Shown one piece after another: positions 1 to 12,606 of a stretch of DNA of 64,000 bases (the first letter of the stretch is position 1; each line of letters opens with the position of its first letter). Made by a program: the position numbers and the translations under genes. Source of the stretch: Oehlia diaphana. Taxonomy: Eukaryota; Glomeromycota; Glomeromycetes; Glomerales; Glomeraceae. Location of the stretch: NCBI GenBank assembly GCA_003833135.1, contig QZLH01000147.1, positions 7,382 to 71,381 on the forward strand, given 5' to 3'. The notes beneath the pieces were generated by a model. The model did not search any database, was not told the origin of the DNA, and worked only from the letters and a program-made list of their open reading frames with translations.

Positions 1-135
1 AAAGTTGTAAATTTTCTTTTTATTTGTTTGTATAATTATTATTACTTAATAGAAAGATGCAACAAAAAAAAAAAAAAAAAGTTTATTTTAAAATAATAAA
101 AAAGAAAAAATAATAAAAATAAAAAGATTTTTTTT
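1..135. repeat. Left copy of a duplicated flank of the HMG gene
   Basis: The first ~100 bases match 5238-5337 with one substitution (A53 versus G5290), including an identical 17-base A run. Positions ~97-135 match with scattered substitutions. The other copy lies just 3' of the triple-HMG-box gene. The left edge is cut by the window, so the true repeat may be longer. From 136 to 690 the DNA is A/T homopolymer runs and the probable promoter and leader of the HMG gene, with nothing else recognisable. Confidence 0.85.
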
Positions 136-690
136 TTTTTTTTTTTTTTTTTTCTAAATAGTATTAATAATAAAAAAAAAAAGATTTTTTTTTTTTTATT
201 TTTTTTATTATATTTAAATAAAAAAAAATAAAAAAATAAAATAGAAATAAATTAACTACCACTGTTCAAGTTTTTTTTTTTATTAACGGTACTCCAAAGA
301 AAGTCCAAAAAAAAAAAATTTATTATTTATTATTATTAAAAAGTAAAATTTTTTTTTTTTTTTTTTTTCTACACACACACAACTTTACAATAGACTTAAA
401 GTAAAAAAAAAAAAGCTTATCACCAAAATAATCAACAACCCAAAAAAAAAAACACAAAGCGAAAGAAGGAAAGGAAAAAAGCCGCGCACTTAACGACTTA
501 TATTTTGTTATTACGAAACACTTATATATATATAATAATATATATATATACATACAACAACAAAAACAACAACAACAACAACATATATTATTGTTATTTT
601 AACGACTTAAAAAAATCCACCCGCTACTGTATTATATATATACAACAATAATATATATTAAAATAAAAAAAAAAATTTATATATAACGAA

Positions 691-3190
691 ATGTTCAACG
701 GTCAATACAATCAACCTCACCAGTCTCCTAGTGCACAAAGGAATAATTATCCTCCATATCAAATTGGTCGTCAGTTTCCTCAGACTGGTTTACATAATGG
801 TTCTCAGTACAGCACGATCGGTAATTATAATAACAGTAGAAATGTTGATATGCGTTATAGTAACCCTGCCGCTGCAGCTGCTGCTGTTGGTCCTCTTCCA
901 GGTCACCCTTCACAATATAAACATGGTTCTGGTTGGGGAACTGGTGATATAAATGCTTCAGGAATTTCTTCAGGGAATGGTTCTTTAACGAGTAGTTTAA
1001 CTTATGGTACAAATAATACAAATACTCCTAATAATCCTGGTAATTTTGCTGCTCAAGCAAATCCTAATATGTTCAGTGCTACTGCTCAAGCTCAACAATC
1101 TCAAAGTTCACGAAGGATTCAACAAGGATCTGCAAGTATGCCTTTAAGATTAGGTTCCGAGGCTCATTATCAACCAACTCATCAATCCTCAATTGGTACG
1201 TAATAATATATTATTATTTATATTTTTTATATATTTAATAATGACGGATCCGTCGATCTTTTTAATTTAAAAAATTTCTATTCAATTAATTATGTATCAT
1301 ATATATATATATATATATGTATGTATATATATTTCATATATATATTATTATATTTATGTATATATACTGTATATATATATTTTTTTTTTTTTTACCCATT
1401 TTTAACTCATTTTATCACATCTTACTAATTTAAACTTTTTTTAAATCTTTTTAACTTTTAATCTCGCTATTTTTAATCAATTGATTTTGATTTTAGCTGC
1501 AGGTCACACACCGCAGCAACCAGCAGCATTATCTTCAATATATTCTCCTACTGCTCAAACTGCTGTTGCACAACAAAATAATTTACTCGCTTTACCTAAT
1601 CCAACTCAAAATGTTACAGGTTCAATACTTAGGCATCCTCAACAACAACAATGGTCCATGGAATTACATCCTTATAATTATAGAAATCAACCTGGTACTC
1701 AAATTGATACTTTAAATACTTATAGTGTTGTTACAGCTGATGATACATCTGAATTGGATGATAGTCTTACAATGGATAATACTATGGGTGCTACCCCATC
1801 TCTAGCTACAAATACTCCTGCTGCTCAATCTTCTATATCACCAAATAATCAACAAGCTTATTTAGGAAGTACTTTAACTCATCGTTATGCTAATCAACAA
1901 CCTCAAACTAATCCATCTCAAGCTCATCATTCTAATCAACGTCAACAGGTTCAACAACAACAGCAACAACAACAACAACAACAACAACAATCACAACAAC
2001 AACAACAATCACAACAACAAAATCGTCGTTATAATGTTCCTACTTCTTCCCCAAATACTTCAATTAGTAGTATAACGGATAATGTTGGTTCTCCCTCAAT
2101 TGCTAGTTCTATCACTCCTAAACGTTCTACTACAAATGATTCAAATCCTACTGCCGCTGTTGCTGCTGCTGCTTATGGTGCTACAAATCAAGGAAGATCA
2201 ATGTATAATAGTAATGCTTATATAATTAATCAACAACAATCTTATGCTACTCAGCAACAACCAAATACTTTAAGATCTCCTTATGCTCATGAAAGTTATA
2301 TTTCTCCTAGTAATGTTGGTGTTGGTTTAAATACTGGTAGTTATTCTCAACAGAATAATACTTCTAATAATCAACAATCTCAACAACAACATTTACAATC
2401 TCAACATTCACATCAACAACAACAACAAATTCATCAACAACAACCTCAACCTCAACAACATCAATTACAAAGTTTATCTCATCAACAAACTCGTAATCAA
2501 TACGCTCAACCTTATACTTCTCCTCATATGAATCCAAATCAAATGAATCAAAGATCTGTAATAAGTCCTAATACTGTTCAAAATGCTAAATCTTCTCCAA
2601 GATTAACAAAATCTGCTGTAAAACCTTCAATACAACCGGGTACTCAGGTTTTACCTCAACATTTACAATCTCAACAATCGCAACAAGCTCAACAGGCTCA
2701 ACAACAGTTACATCAACAATCTTCTCAATTAAGTCATCAATCACAGATTCAACAACAACAGCAACAACAACAACAAAAGCAACAACAACAACAACATTCT
2801 ACTCCAATACATCAACAACAAGTAATACAACAACAGCAGATGCAACAATTACATCATTCACAAACGATGCATCATCATCATCAACAACAGCAGATACCTC
2901 AACAGCATTCTGAACAATCCATGTCACAGATACAAATGCAACAACAAATGCAGCAAAAATCAAATCAAACTCCTCAAAGTAAGATGATGAGAAATGCTCA
3001 ACCACCTCAACAACAACAGCAACCAAATACCTATCCACAAAATCAAATGGCCTCAATTTCAAATCAAACAAAACAAAAATCTTCTCCAATGATTTCATCT
3101 CCTTCTTTACAAAAGAATAATACTATAACGCAGCAGCAACAACATCATCATCAACAGCATCAACAGCAACAGCAGCAGCAACAGCAACAG

Positions 3191-3225
<35 letters not shown>

Positions 3226-4956
3226 GCAAGTTCAACAACAGCAACAGCAACAGCAACAGCAGCCGCAATCACAACCACAATCACAGCAATCCGCTCAAGA
3301 AATGAAGAATTCCGCGGCTCCTAATGCACCTACTGGTTTACCTCCACAAAAAGATCATAAACCGAAGAGACCAATGAACGCTTTTATTATCTTTTCGAGT
3401 GAACGTCGTCCTGAATTACAAAAGAATGACCAGAATATGCAAACTGCTCAAGTTAGTAAAATTTTGGGTGATGAATGGAGAAGTATGGACAATGTATGTA
3501 TCGAAATGATCTGATGATTATTTGGTCATAATTTTAATTTATCAATTTTATATTAATCAATTCCTTTTATTAAATATATTAGGAACGAAAGGAACATTAT
3601 AATGAAAGAGCAAGACAGCTCAAGGAGGAATTTAAACAGACGAATCCTGGTTTTATATATACTCGTCGTGGAACCACGGCCGCTTCAAAAAAGAAAGGTT
3701 CCATTTCTTCTACCACATCATCGACTACTCCTCCAACAACCAAGTCTCCCAGTACTTCTTCTATAGCGGTTCCCCCTCAAGCTGGCAACAATGTTTCGAT
3801 GGTAAGTTTACAACACAATTCCCATTAATCATTTGTATTATGCCTATTTATATTGTTATATAATCTAATTTTTTCTTATTTATTTTTATAGCCTAATGGT
3901 TCAATTAATGGTGTACCTCAACGTAATAATAACAATAATACGTTCCCATCTTCCAATAATAATGCATCTTCTACGACGCCAAATACAAATAATCAACGAA
4001 ATTCACCTAATATGAATAGACAACAACAGGTATGTATTATTTAAAAGTTGTTTTTTAAAAAAAATTTTTTACTAATGATATTTAAATTTAATTTCCATCT
4101 CAACAATAGCCACAACAACCGGCACCATCAAATCCACCAAGACCTGCACAACAATCGGTTGTAACTCCTTCTGTAACTCCAACACAGGCTGCAATTAATA
4201 GCAGAAAAGACCGTAAATTAAAGAGACCAATGAATGCATTCTTGATCTTTAATAAAGAAATGCGTCCAAGAGTGTTGGAAACGAACCCTAATATGACTGT
4301 GGCTGAAATTTCAAAAACAATTGGTGAAAATTGGCGTGGAATGTCTGAAGTAAGTTATTTTCTATAGTTATATACGTATTTAATAATTTTTTTTACAAGA
4401 TATTTACCTTTTTCTTTTTACAATTTTATAGGAACAAAGAGAGGTTTATCTTGAAAAAGCTAGAAATTTGAAAAGTGAATTCCACGAATCAAATCCAGAT
4501 TTTGTATATACACGTCGATCAAAAGCTGAACTCGCGGCAGCAGGTCATCATAGTTATTCTAAGAAACGTAATTTCGGACAAGTTGATCAAAGTGAAGAAT
4601 CAGATGATGGCGGTGAACATCCACGTGGACCTTCGCATGGTAATCATACCGATGCTCCACCAGCAGGATCTCCAGCTAAAGATCCTCGAGGACGTAAGAA
4701 AAAGAGAAATCGACATCCAACTGCACCAAAACATCCAATGTCAGGATTTTTGTTCTACGCATTAGAAATGAGACCACACGTTGCAGAACAAAATCCTGGA
4801 AGCACGGTTGGGCCTATCAGTAAAATTATTGCAAGCCATTGGAAGAATTTAACCCCTGAAGAACGAGCAAAATGGGAGAAGCAAGCTTCTGACGATAAAG
4901 CAAGATATGCTAGAGAGATGGAAATATATTTACAAGGACAAAAGGATGAGGAATGA
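691..4956 (+). CDS. Gln-rich protein with three HMG boxes
   Basis: Six exons in consistent phase (691-1195, 1497-3493, 3583-3801, 3892-4029, 4110-4349, 4432-4956) encode about 1207 residues. The N-terminal two thirds is Gln/Asn/Ser/Pro-rich with long CAA/CAG tracts, densest near 1960-2030, 2755-2790 and 3130-3270. Three HMG boxes follow at roughly residues 788-860 (KPKRPMNAFIIF), 990-1062 (LKRPMNAFLIF) and 1130-1203 (PKHPMSGFLFYALEMRP). Boxes 1 and 2 are both followed by a [F/P]xF-x-YTRR segment and are each interrupted by an intron just after the [WRSM/WRGM] segment, which suggests internal duplication. HMG boxes of this kind bind and bend DNA, so a nuclear transcription-factor or chromatin role is likely. 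The ATG at 691 is the first in-frame one. No gene symbol is assigned; the long Q tracts make orthology uncertain. Confidence 0.88.
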
Positions 4957-5237
4957 GTGTGATTAATTTTTGATTATTAATTAGGTAAATAAAAATTTAA
5001 AAAAATAATAATGGAAATTTAAAAAAAAAAAATTGCATTTACATACATACATTTTCCCGTAGTTTTCTTTTTTTGTTTTAGTATTTTTTTTCTTTTGTTG
5101 ACGAATAAGTTTAAAATAAAAAAAAATTCGTCGATATTGTATATTTTTGGTTATATATATATATATATATTTTTTTACCGTTTTTTTTATAGTTACTAAA
5201 AAAAAAAATTCATTTTTTTGCATACAACAAATAAACA

Positions 5238-5372
5238 AAAGTTGTAAATTTTCTTTTTATTTGTTTGTATAATTATTATTACTTAATAGAGAGATGCAAC
5301 AAAAAAAAAAAAAAAAAGTTTATTTTAAAATAATCAAGTAGGAAAAATAGTTAAAGTAAAAAGATTTTTTTT
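5238..5372. repeat. Right copy of the duplicated HMG flank
   Basis: This is the counterpart of positions 1-135 at a constant offset of 5237 through the first ~100 bases. It begins about 280 bp after the HMG stop codon. From 5373 to 5597 there is only A/T-rich DNA leading to the 3' end of the minus-strand QNG1 gene. Confidence 0.85.
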
Positions 5373-5597
5373 TTTATTTATTTGAATATATATTGTTTCA
5401 TATAAAAAAATTTTTTTAAAAAATAATTTTTTCGGGATTACATTTATAAAAAAAAAAAAAAACTTATTTTTTATTGTAAATAATAAATTAAAAAAAAATA
5501 AAAATAATAATATAAAAATAATCGGATTTGTAAAAAAAAAAAATTAGTAAAAAAATAAATTTGTATAAAAAAAAATTCAATTATATTAATTTTAATT

Positions 5598-7902
5598 TTA
5601 ATAGAAAATACTTCTCGTTCTATGAATATCAACTTTAAAATTAAGTTTATTTTCATTGGCGAAATCCCAAATATAAAAATCTAATATAATAGCATTGCTA
5701 TTCGGAATTAAATCAAAAGTATTATCTTGTTTAATTTTTTGTTGAATTAATCTTTTTATTAATTCAACAGACCAAATTGAACATCCTTTTATTATTATAA
5801 TATAAAAAATTTAAACATGTCATTAAAAAAAAAATAGTTTTAAAATTTTTTTAAAATTGAAAATTTTTTTTTTTTTTGTATTACTTACCTCTGATTTCAA
5901 TTTCCAATTGTGATCCATTTGGTAATAAAGTGAATGAATTTAATATATTATGTAAGTTTTGTGAATATGATAATGCACCTAAATGAAAAAGTGCCTAATA
6001 CATATTTTTAAAATATATATATGTATGTATGTATGTATAAATATATATTGTATGTATATATATACATGTATATATATATAAATGTATAGGTATGTATGTA
6101 TATAAAAAAAATATGTATTATTATTAGTACTAAATATAAATAAATAGATAAATAAAATAAAAATAATCATTTTACCTGTGGAACTCTAAAAAATAATAAT
6201 AAAATAGGTATTTGAATTTTTAAAGTTAATGCATAATTCTATAAAAGTGTAGAAAAATGAGTATTTTAAATAATATATTTGTACCTATAATCTGCAAACA
6301 TTGTGATATCATCAATATCATTAAAAGAACCATAATTATGTCCTTCAAAACATGCCCTTTTTTTTAAATTAAAATATTAAAAATATTTTAATATTTTAAA
6401 AAAAAAAAATAAATTAAATTAAATTTAAAATATTTTAAAATAAATAAATTAAAAGAGAAAAAAAGGATTTTTTTTTTAATTTATATTTTTATATTGTTAA
6501 TTTAAATTAAAAATGTAAATTTAATTGTTTACCATATATCAGCAATTAATATTTGAGCTCGTTTATATAATTGAACTAAAAAAGAAAAGCAATATAAAAA
6601 TTTTAATTTAAGAATTATTTTAAAATTAAGAATTGAATTAACATAAAAATAAATTAAAATAAATTAAATTAAATTAAATTAAATTAAATAAAATAAATAA
6701 TAATAAAAATAAAAATACATATATATATATATATACGTATAAACGTTAATTAATTACCTTTCCTTCCAAGAAATTCACATTCATCACGAAAACATTCAAA
6801 ATTCTCGGTAATAATTTTTAATAATTTCATAGCAGAATTATTTGACTGTTTAATACAATTAATAAAACTACCATCGAATTTCTTTTAGAATAACGAAAAA
6901 AAAAAATACATTAAAATTCGAAAAAATGGTTCAAAAAGTTAAAAATATTAAAATTTCGAAAAAATAAAAGTTCATAGTTTTAAAATTACCTCTACCAAAA
7001 TTTTACCGGCTTCTCTCATACAATTAATACGTTCTTGTAGTAAAGGTATTCCTTCACTTGTATGAGAACGAAAAATATATTTGATTTTATCATCACTTAA
7101 ATTTTCCGATGAAGCATAAACGGATGGATTGGTAATTAGAATCCCTTCATCAATCGCTAAATTATTTAATACAGATAAGTGTTATATACATATACAGTAT
7201 TTACTAATATATATATACATTATATGTTTGGAATACCTCTATTAATTGCTGCACATAAGGACCAGTATCCTGTATATATTTTATCCTTATGATATATAGA
7301 AAATCTTTCTTGAATATTTGAACCTTTTTCCTTTTCTAAATCTGACCAAAAAGAAAAATTTAACAAATCGACAAGAAATATCCTATAAATCAAACATCAG
7401 ACAATCATCAAACATCAAGAAACATCAACAAACATCATCAAACAATAATTTAACATCATTAAATAATTGAAACTAATTTTAATAATAGAAGAATTTTAGA
7501 ATATTAACCAATTAATCGCATCTTCGTTAGCAACTTTTGGATGAAGTTCATGCTGTTTCCATACTGATATAGAATATTTCAATTTTTTCATATTTGAATA
7601 AATCTGATTATAAATAAAAAGTTGATTCTGTTAAGTAATTTTAAAGAACAAATTAAAGGATTCAATTGATCCCAAATTATTTATTGATAGAGTTACCGTA
7701 TTTGCCGCTTCTTGGATACTGTCTTGAGGAATGAAAACATCCTTTGAATTCTAAAAATAGGACAACGAGTTAAATATTCATTGTTCCTAAATTTATTTTT
7801 TATATAACCCGTTACAAAAGGTACCTTACTAATGAAATAAGCACTTTCTAATACAGGGTTAGCATATTGTTGAACCTCACTTTCACCAATGACCAAGTCC
7901 AT
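5598..7902 (-). CDS. QNG1: Queuosine 5'-phosphate N-glycosylase/hydrolase (queuosine salvage, DUF2419)
   Basis: Eleven exons (7902-7825, 7750-7697, 7603-7509, 7382-7237, 7156-6990, 6881-6758, 6575-6533, 6356-6285, 6185-6176, 5994-5889, 5785-5598) give 360 residues, close to the ~340 of animal QNG1/C9orf64. Family landmarks are clear: ADIWACFEGHNYGSF, DIDDITMFADYR followed by VPQALFHLGALSYS, EIEIRGCSIWSVELIK, and the C-terminal LDFYIWDFANENK with a final HRTRSIFY. The family releases queuine from queuosine 5'-phosphate so that the base can be put into tRNA; eukaryotes cannot make queuine, so this is a salvage enzyme. Exon 9 is only 10 nt and supplies part of the R-V-P-Q joint. All phases close and the terminal Tyr-stop fits the family. 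The gene is divergent from the kinase-like gene downstream on the plus strand. Confidence 0.92.
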
Positions 7903-8836
7903 TATTATAGACAAAAAAATAAATAGATAGATGTTAATCCCGATTTATTATTACGTATCAGATATTGTTTATTGGACAATGGATCAAGTAAAATGAAGTA
8001 ATAAATACTTATTACATACATTTATTTATATGCATACATATTTTTTTTTCTTTTTGAAATTAATATCGCGAATTGTAAAACTTTATGATCTACCGTGCAA
8101 TTTATTTCGTCCTTGTTTAGCATTAATCGCATAAACACGCTTTGTTATTTATATATTCGGATATAAATATTTATTTTTATGGAAAAATAAACTTTTTTTC
8201 ATATGCAATATATGCAATCGATATAATTTACTAATCAGGATAAAGCAAAAAGTACGGTAGGGAAGTGCGGAAACTTTATAACTGCTAACAAATATTAAAA
8301 TGATGTTAAAATGTTGAAAGAACCAATCTCTTTTTTTATTTAATCATTTGAAAATATTATGATTCCAAAATAGTAATGGTAATAAAGTTTATTGATAATG
8401 TAATGTGGTGGTTACATCATGTACACCATATACTATATTGGTTCAAATCAGTTGAAATTATCATTTATCAACCCCCGTCCCGAAGTTCTTTTTTTACTTT
8501 ATTTTTATAATACTCTGTATAATAATGAGCGGCGTAATATAAAAACTACAACAACAATGATCATCGAATCACCATTAACATTCGGAATTTTCAACGTTTT
8601 TTTTTTTTAGATAAAAAAAAATAAACCTCTTTTTTCCTCGAGACAAAGAATTCTTTTTTCTTGCAAATTTAGTTGTTTGACGCGTCTTTTTATTTTCCCT
8701 TATCTTTAATTTACTACTCTATAAATTAATTTACATTCATTCATTCCTTTTTTTTTATCCTCACTTAATTCCCTCAAGCTTTTTTTTACACACCATTTTT
8801 TTTTTTACTTTTTTACACGATAAAATCTACCGTTTA
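7903..8836. other. Divergent intergenic region
   Basis: This stretch separates the divergent QNG1 and kinase-like genes and must hold both promoters. The last ~120 bp before 8837 is strongly T/C-rich on the plus strand, as in other fungal leaders of this window. No TATA box or repeat is convincing, and the small ORF at 8419 shows no coding character. Confidence 0.5.
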
Positions 8837-10766
8837 ATGGGTTGTGTTACTTCTTACCTTGGTTCCTCTTCTTCAGAAGGACTTTCCCCAACTTCTGAAA
8901 TACATACTAAAAGTTTAACTTCCTTTCCTACAACAACTATACCAACAAATGTTTCCACTTCCGATATAGCTTCAAATACAAAAGCCCGGTTTGGTACTTG
9001 TGTGAATTGTTCTTCTTTATACATTTCGTATAATTGGTGCCGTAATTGTGCTTTTCCCGGTAAAGAAAAATGGACTACGGGTAATACGGCATTGGATAAT
9101 TTCATCATTTATACTCAAGAAATATCACCGGATTATGAAACATATTTAGAATGGATTCCATATGAAAAATTTACCGATATAAAAGAAATTAGCAAAGGAG
9201 GTTTTTCTACAATATATGAAGCTATCTGGGCAGAAGGTCCCAAAAGAAATTTTGATACTTCCAATAGACAATGGTGTAGAATAGGAAATATAAAAGTTAT
9301 TATGAAATCATTACATGATTCTCAACAAATTACTGAAGATTTCTTAAATGAGGTAAAATTTTTTAATTTTAAATTTTGATTATTTTTTTTTGTGAATGGT
9401 ATGAAATAATTCTTTTTTTTCTTTCTTTTTTTTTAAAAAAGATTAAAAAATATTATCATTGTAAAAATCGGGAAAATTTAATCGGATATTATGGTATTTC
9501 ACAAAATCCAAAAACAAAAGAATATATTATAGTAACACAATTTGCAATTAATTTAGATATACGCACATTCATTTTTACAAAATGTTCAAATAATAATAAT
9601 TCATTAACATGGAATGATAAAATAAATATACTTAAATCCATAGCGGAAATAATCAAATCATTACATAATGAAAAAACTCCACAAGGTGGAAAATTATTTC
9701 ATGGTAATTTGCATCCTGGTAATTTATTAATAAATATAAACCAACAAAGTGTTTTAGAAGAATCAATTTTATTAGATTTAGTAAGTTGTTGGAAACCACC
9801 CACTACTTTAAGTTCCGTTCAACAACAATTAGAAAAGTCACCATCATCATCATCATCAAATAATTATTATGATAATAATAATTTTTTATTATATGGTATA
9901 TTACCTTATATTGCTCCAGAAATTTTAAGAGGTGAAAAAAAATCTCAGTCAAGTGATATATATAATTTTGGTATGATAATGTGGGAATTATCAACACTTT
10001 CTTTACCATTTTTTGATAGAGCCCATAATTTAGAATTGGCTATAGAAATTTGCGAAGGAGTACGCCCTGACCCTTTGCCTACAACTCCCGAATTTTATTT
10101 TGATTTAATGGAAAGATGTTGGGATGACGATCCTTCATTAAGACCAAATGCGGCTGAAATTATTCGTATATTAGATATGAATCAATTATATTTAAAATAT
10201 AGTGAACAAACAATGAAAGTTGTTGAACATCAAGAACATTCTACAACGAAAACAAAATTATCAAAAATTACCAAAAATGTTATTAAAAATACTTCATTTA
10301 TAAATACTGGTGGTTTAAGAGATGTTATGAGAAAAAAATTTAAAAAAGATGATTTTCATAAAAATATTCATTCTGAAGCTTATTATACTAGTAGAATATT
10401 TGATTTTTCTCTTAATAGATTATCAGTTTCTTCAAATTCCAATAATTCTTTTATGGCTGGTACTTCTGATGATTTTGGTGAAGGTAATTTTATTATATAA
10501 TTATATAATTATGTAATGTAATTTAAGAAAAATTAATTTATCTTACATACTAACTTAAATATTCTCAACTAGAAACAGGACAATCTAGTCTTGCAATTTC
10601 TGAAATGGGTTTAGGTAGGTTTTCTCTTTTTTTTTTTTTTCTAAAAAAATTTTTTTTAGTATTATAATGTCTTACACCTTTCTTTGATCCTGTAGATGAT
10701 GTAATTGAAATTTCTGCTATAGATTATACTCTATCCAAAGATTCTAAAGGAAAGAAAAAAGCTTGA
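8837..10766 (+). CDS. TKL-type protein kinase homologue, probable pseudokinase, N-acylated
   Basis: Four exons (8837-9352, 9442-10483, 10573-10614, 10696-10766) give 556 residues. The N-terminus MGCVTS fits N-myristoylation at Gly2 with Ser6, and Cys3 could be palmitoylated. A Cys4 knuckle (CVNC ... WCRNC) follows at about residues 55-72. The kinase fold is recognisable: loop S-K-G-G-F-S at 119-124, a VIMK lysine at 157, an APEIL segment, and SSDIYNFGMIMWEL. The catalytic HRD-type motif reads H-G-N-L-H-P-G-N (259-266), with Asn261 in place of the catalytic Asp, and the DFG position reads D-L-V (284-286). Both losses argue for a catalytically weak or dead kinase. The last two short exons encode an acidic tail ending KGKKKA. 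Fungal relatives with HGDLH are common in arbuscular mycorrhizal fungi (recall). No symbol is assigned. Confidence 0.88.
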
Positions 10767-10983
10767 ATATAATAATCAATTCATTAATTTATCTACCGCT
10801 CAAAAAGTCAAAAAGAACATTTTACACATTCATATATATATATTCTCAAGTTGTATATAACACATCAGATGTATTATATTATAATATTTTATTTTTATTT
10901 AATTCTTTATGATGGTTTGGCATCTTTTTAATTAATATATATATCCATATATATAATTATTAAATTTTTTGTAATAATATTTT

Positions 10984-12110
10984 TCATAGTACACCCTGCG
11001 AAAATCCTTTTACAAAAAATTGAACATTATTATCTAATATTTTATAATGTAATGTCGAAGGTCTAAACCATTTATCTTGATTTCTTGGTCCACGAGCAAT
11101 CGTTATCTGTTTTTTTTAAAAAAGAAAAAAAATATTTGACATGAACGAAATCAAATAAAGCGTTAACGTTGATAGTATTTAGGTTATTATCACTTACTTC
11201 GCCTGATACATCTTTTGAAAATCCTGAACCTAATCCTCGAACTGATAATAAATATTCCGATTGATATATTAATGACTTTAAAAAAATTTCTTGATCTAAT
11301 TCATCATCCAGAGAAGATTGTGTTATATCTTCGTCTGCATGAACTAACATTACAAGTGATCCATTATACTAACAATATATAATTCAAAAAAAAAAAAGAA
11401 ATAATTTATTCTAAATTATATAATTCCGAAAAAATAATAATTTCTTCAATTATCACATACCTTCTCAATCATCATACGGCACGCTTTAACAAATTCGAGT
11501 ATATCTCTTACACTAAATCCCGAATATATTAATACTGAAAGATCATCAAAAATCAAACAAACACGTGAATCATCAATCGATGAATGACGAGTTTCAATTA
11601 TTTGTTTAATTATTTTATAAAAATTATGTAATGATTCTTTTGAAATTGGTGAATCCGAAAGTGAATCACAAGTTAATACTGAGGTTTGATTGGTGGTTGT
11701 TGTTGTTGTTGTTGTTGAATTAAATTTTGAAAATAAATCTGTTTGTGAATATAATGAAGTTAATCCATCTATAAAAGATAATAATCCTTTTTGATTAGCG
11801 AGAGTTAGATTCACACCCTATTATTAATTATAATAATTATAATTACTATTTTTTTTTTTTTTCATTATAAAAAACTTTCCACTTTTTATATATATACCAA
11901 TTTACGCCCAATTGTTAAATAATGGTTAAATATTTGAGAAAAACCAACCAATATTACATGTTTATCTGATTTAATTTGATTAACTATAAAATGATGAATA
12001 AGAAAATTTCCTGAAGCTGAAAGTGTATCCGTTATTAAAATTGATTTTTTATTTGGTGGAAGATTATTATCAGGAAATGAAAGTGACGAATCTAAACTTG
12101 CATATCCCAT
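10984..12110 (-). CDS. ELP6: Elongator complex subunit 6
   Basis: Four exons (12110-11898, 11817-11461, 11368-11198, 11106-10984) give 287 residues, close to yeast Elp6 (273) and human ELP6 (266). Recognisable parts are ILITDTLSASGNFLIHHFI near the N-terminus, the RecA-like core strand VCLIFDDLSVLIYSG, the LLSVRGLGSGFSKDVSGE segment, and the C-terminal ITIARGP with LHYKILDNNVQFF. Elp4-Elp5-Elp6 form a RecA-like hexameric ring in Elongator, which adds carbonylmethyl groups to wobble uridine of tRNAs. A Thr run (residues ~104-111) inside exon 2 is a local low-complexity insert. The gene is convergent with the upstream kinase gene and divergent from the TFIIA gene. Confidence 0.9.
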
Positions 12111-12436
12111 TATCCTATTAAAATAATGATTTATTCTAAAGGAAATGATTTTTGTTAAACCAAAAATAAAGAAATTTTTTTTTTTTTCCTTGTTAAATAA
12201 AAAAAAAACGCGATAGTCAGTCAGTACAACCTAACGAACCAACCTATGTTGGGGGATTATGCCATATTTATAACTTTTCATACGAATTTCGTCATCATCA
12301 ATAATATATTAATAATTATGCAGGAAATATGTTGTGTAACAACATCGGCTGATTTTTTTTTTACTCATTGAAAAGGGACCCCTCTTTTTTCAGCAGTCCC
12401 TTTTCTCACATCCTCTTGCTCCCACCCACCAAAGGG

Positions 12437-12494
12437 TATAAATAGCTCTCCTGATATAAAAGGATTTTTGAAAGTTGGGCACTCGTATATAAAG
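12437..12494 (+). promoter_or_regulatory. Three TATA-like boxes upstream of the TFIIA gene
   Basis: TATAAATAG lies at 12437-12445, TATAAAAG at 12455-12462 and TATATAAAG at 12486-12494, which is 113-170 bp before the TFIIA start codon. They sit just after a C-rich stretch (CTCCCACCCACC). Which one is used cannot be told from sequence. Confidence 0.55.
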
Positions 12495-12606
12495 CTCATT
12501 TTTCTCCCAAAAAAAACTCGATTTAACCACTCGCGTGAAGATTATTAAAAATTTTAAATTTTTTTGCTCTTTCTTTTACGGATTATTTTCCACTTATTAA
12601 AATATA

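Noticed and set aside
728..1021. Minus-strand 97-residue ORF opposite the HMG gene
   Set aside because: It is antisense to exon 1 of a clearly coding gene, with no splice or domain support.
2799..3098. Minus-strand Val-rich ORF of 99 residues
   Set aside because: Antisense of CAA/CAG-type glutamine codons gives long open frames by composition alone.
8419..8610. 63-residue ORF in the divergent promoter
   Set aside because: Random-looking translation ending in a poly-Phe run from a T tract.
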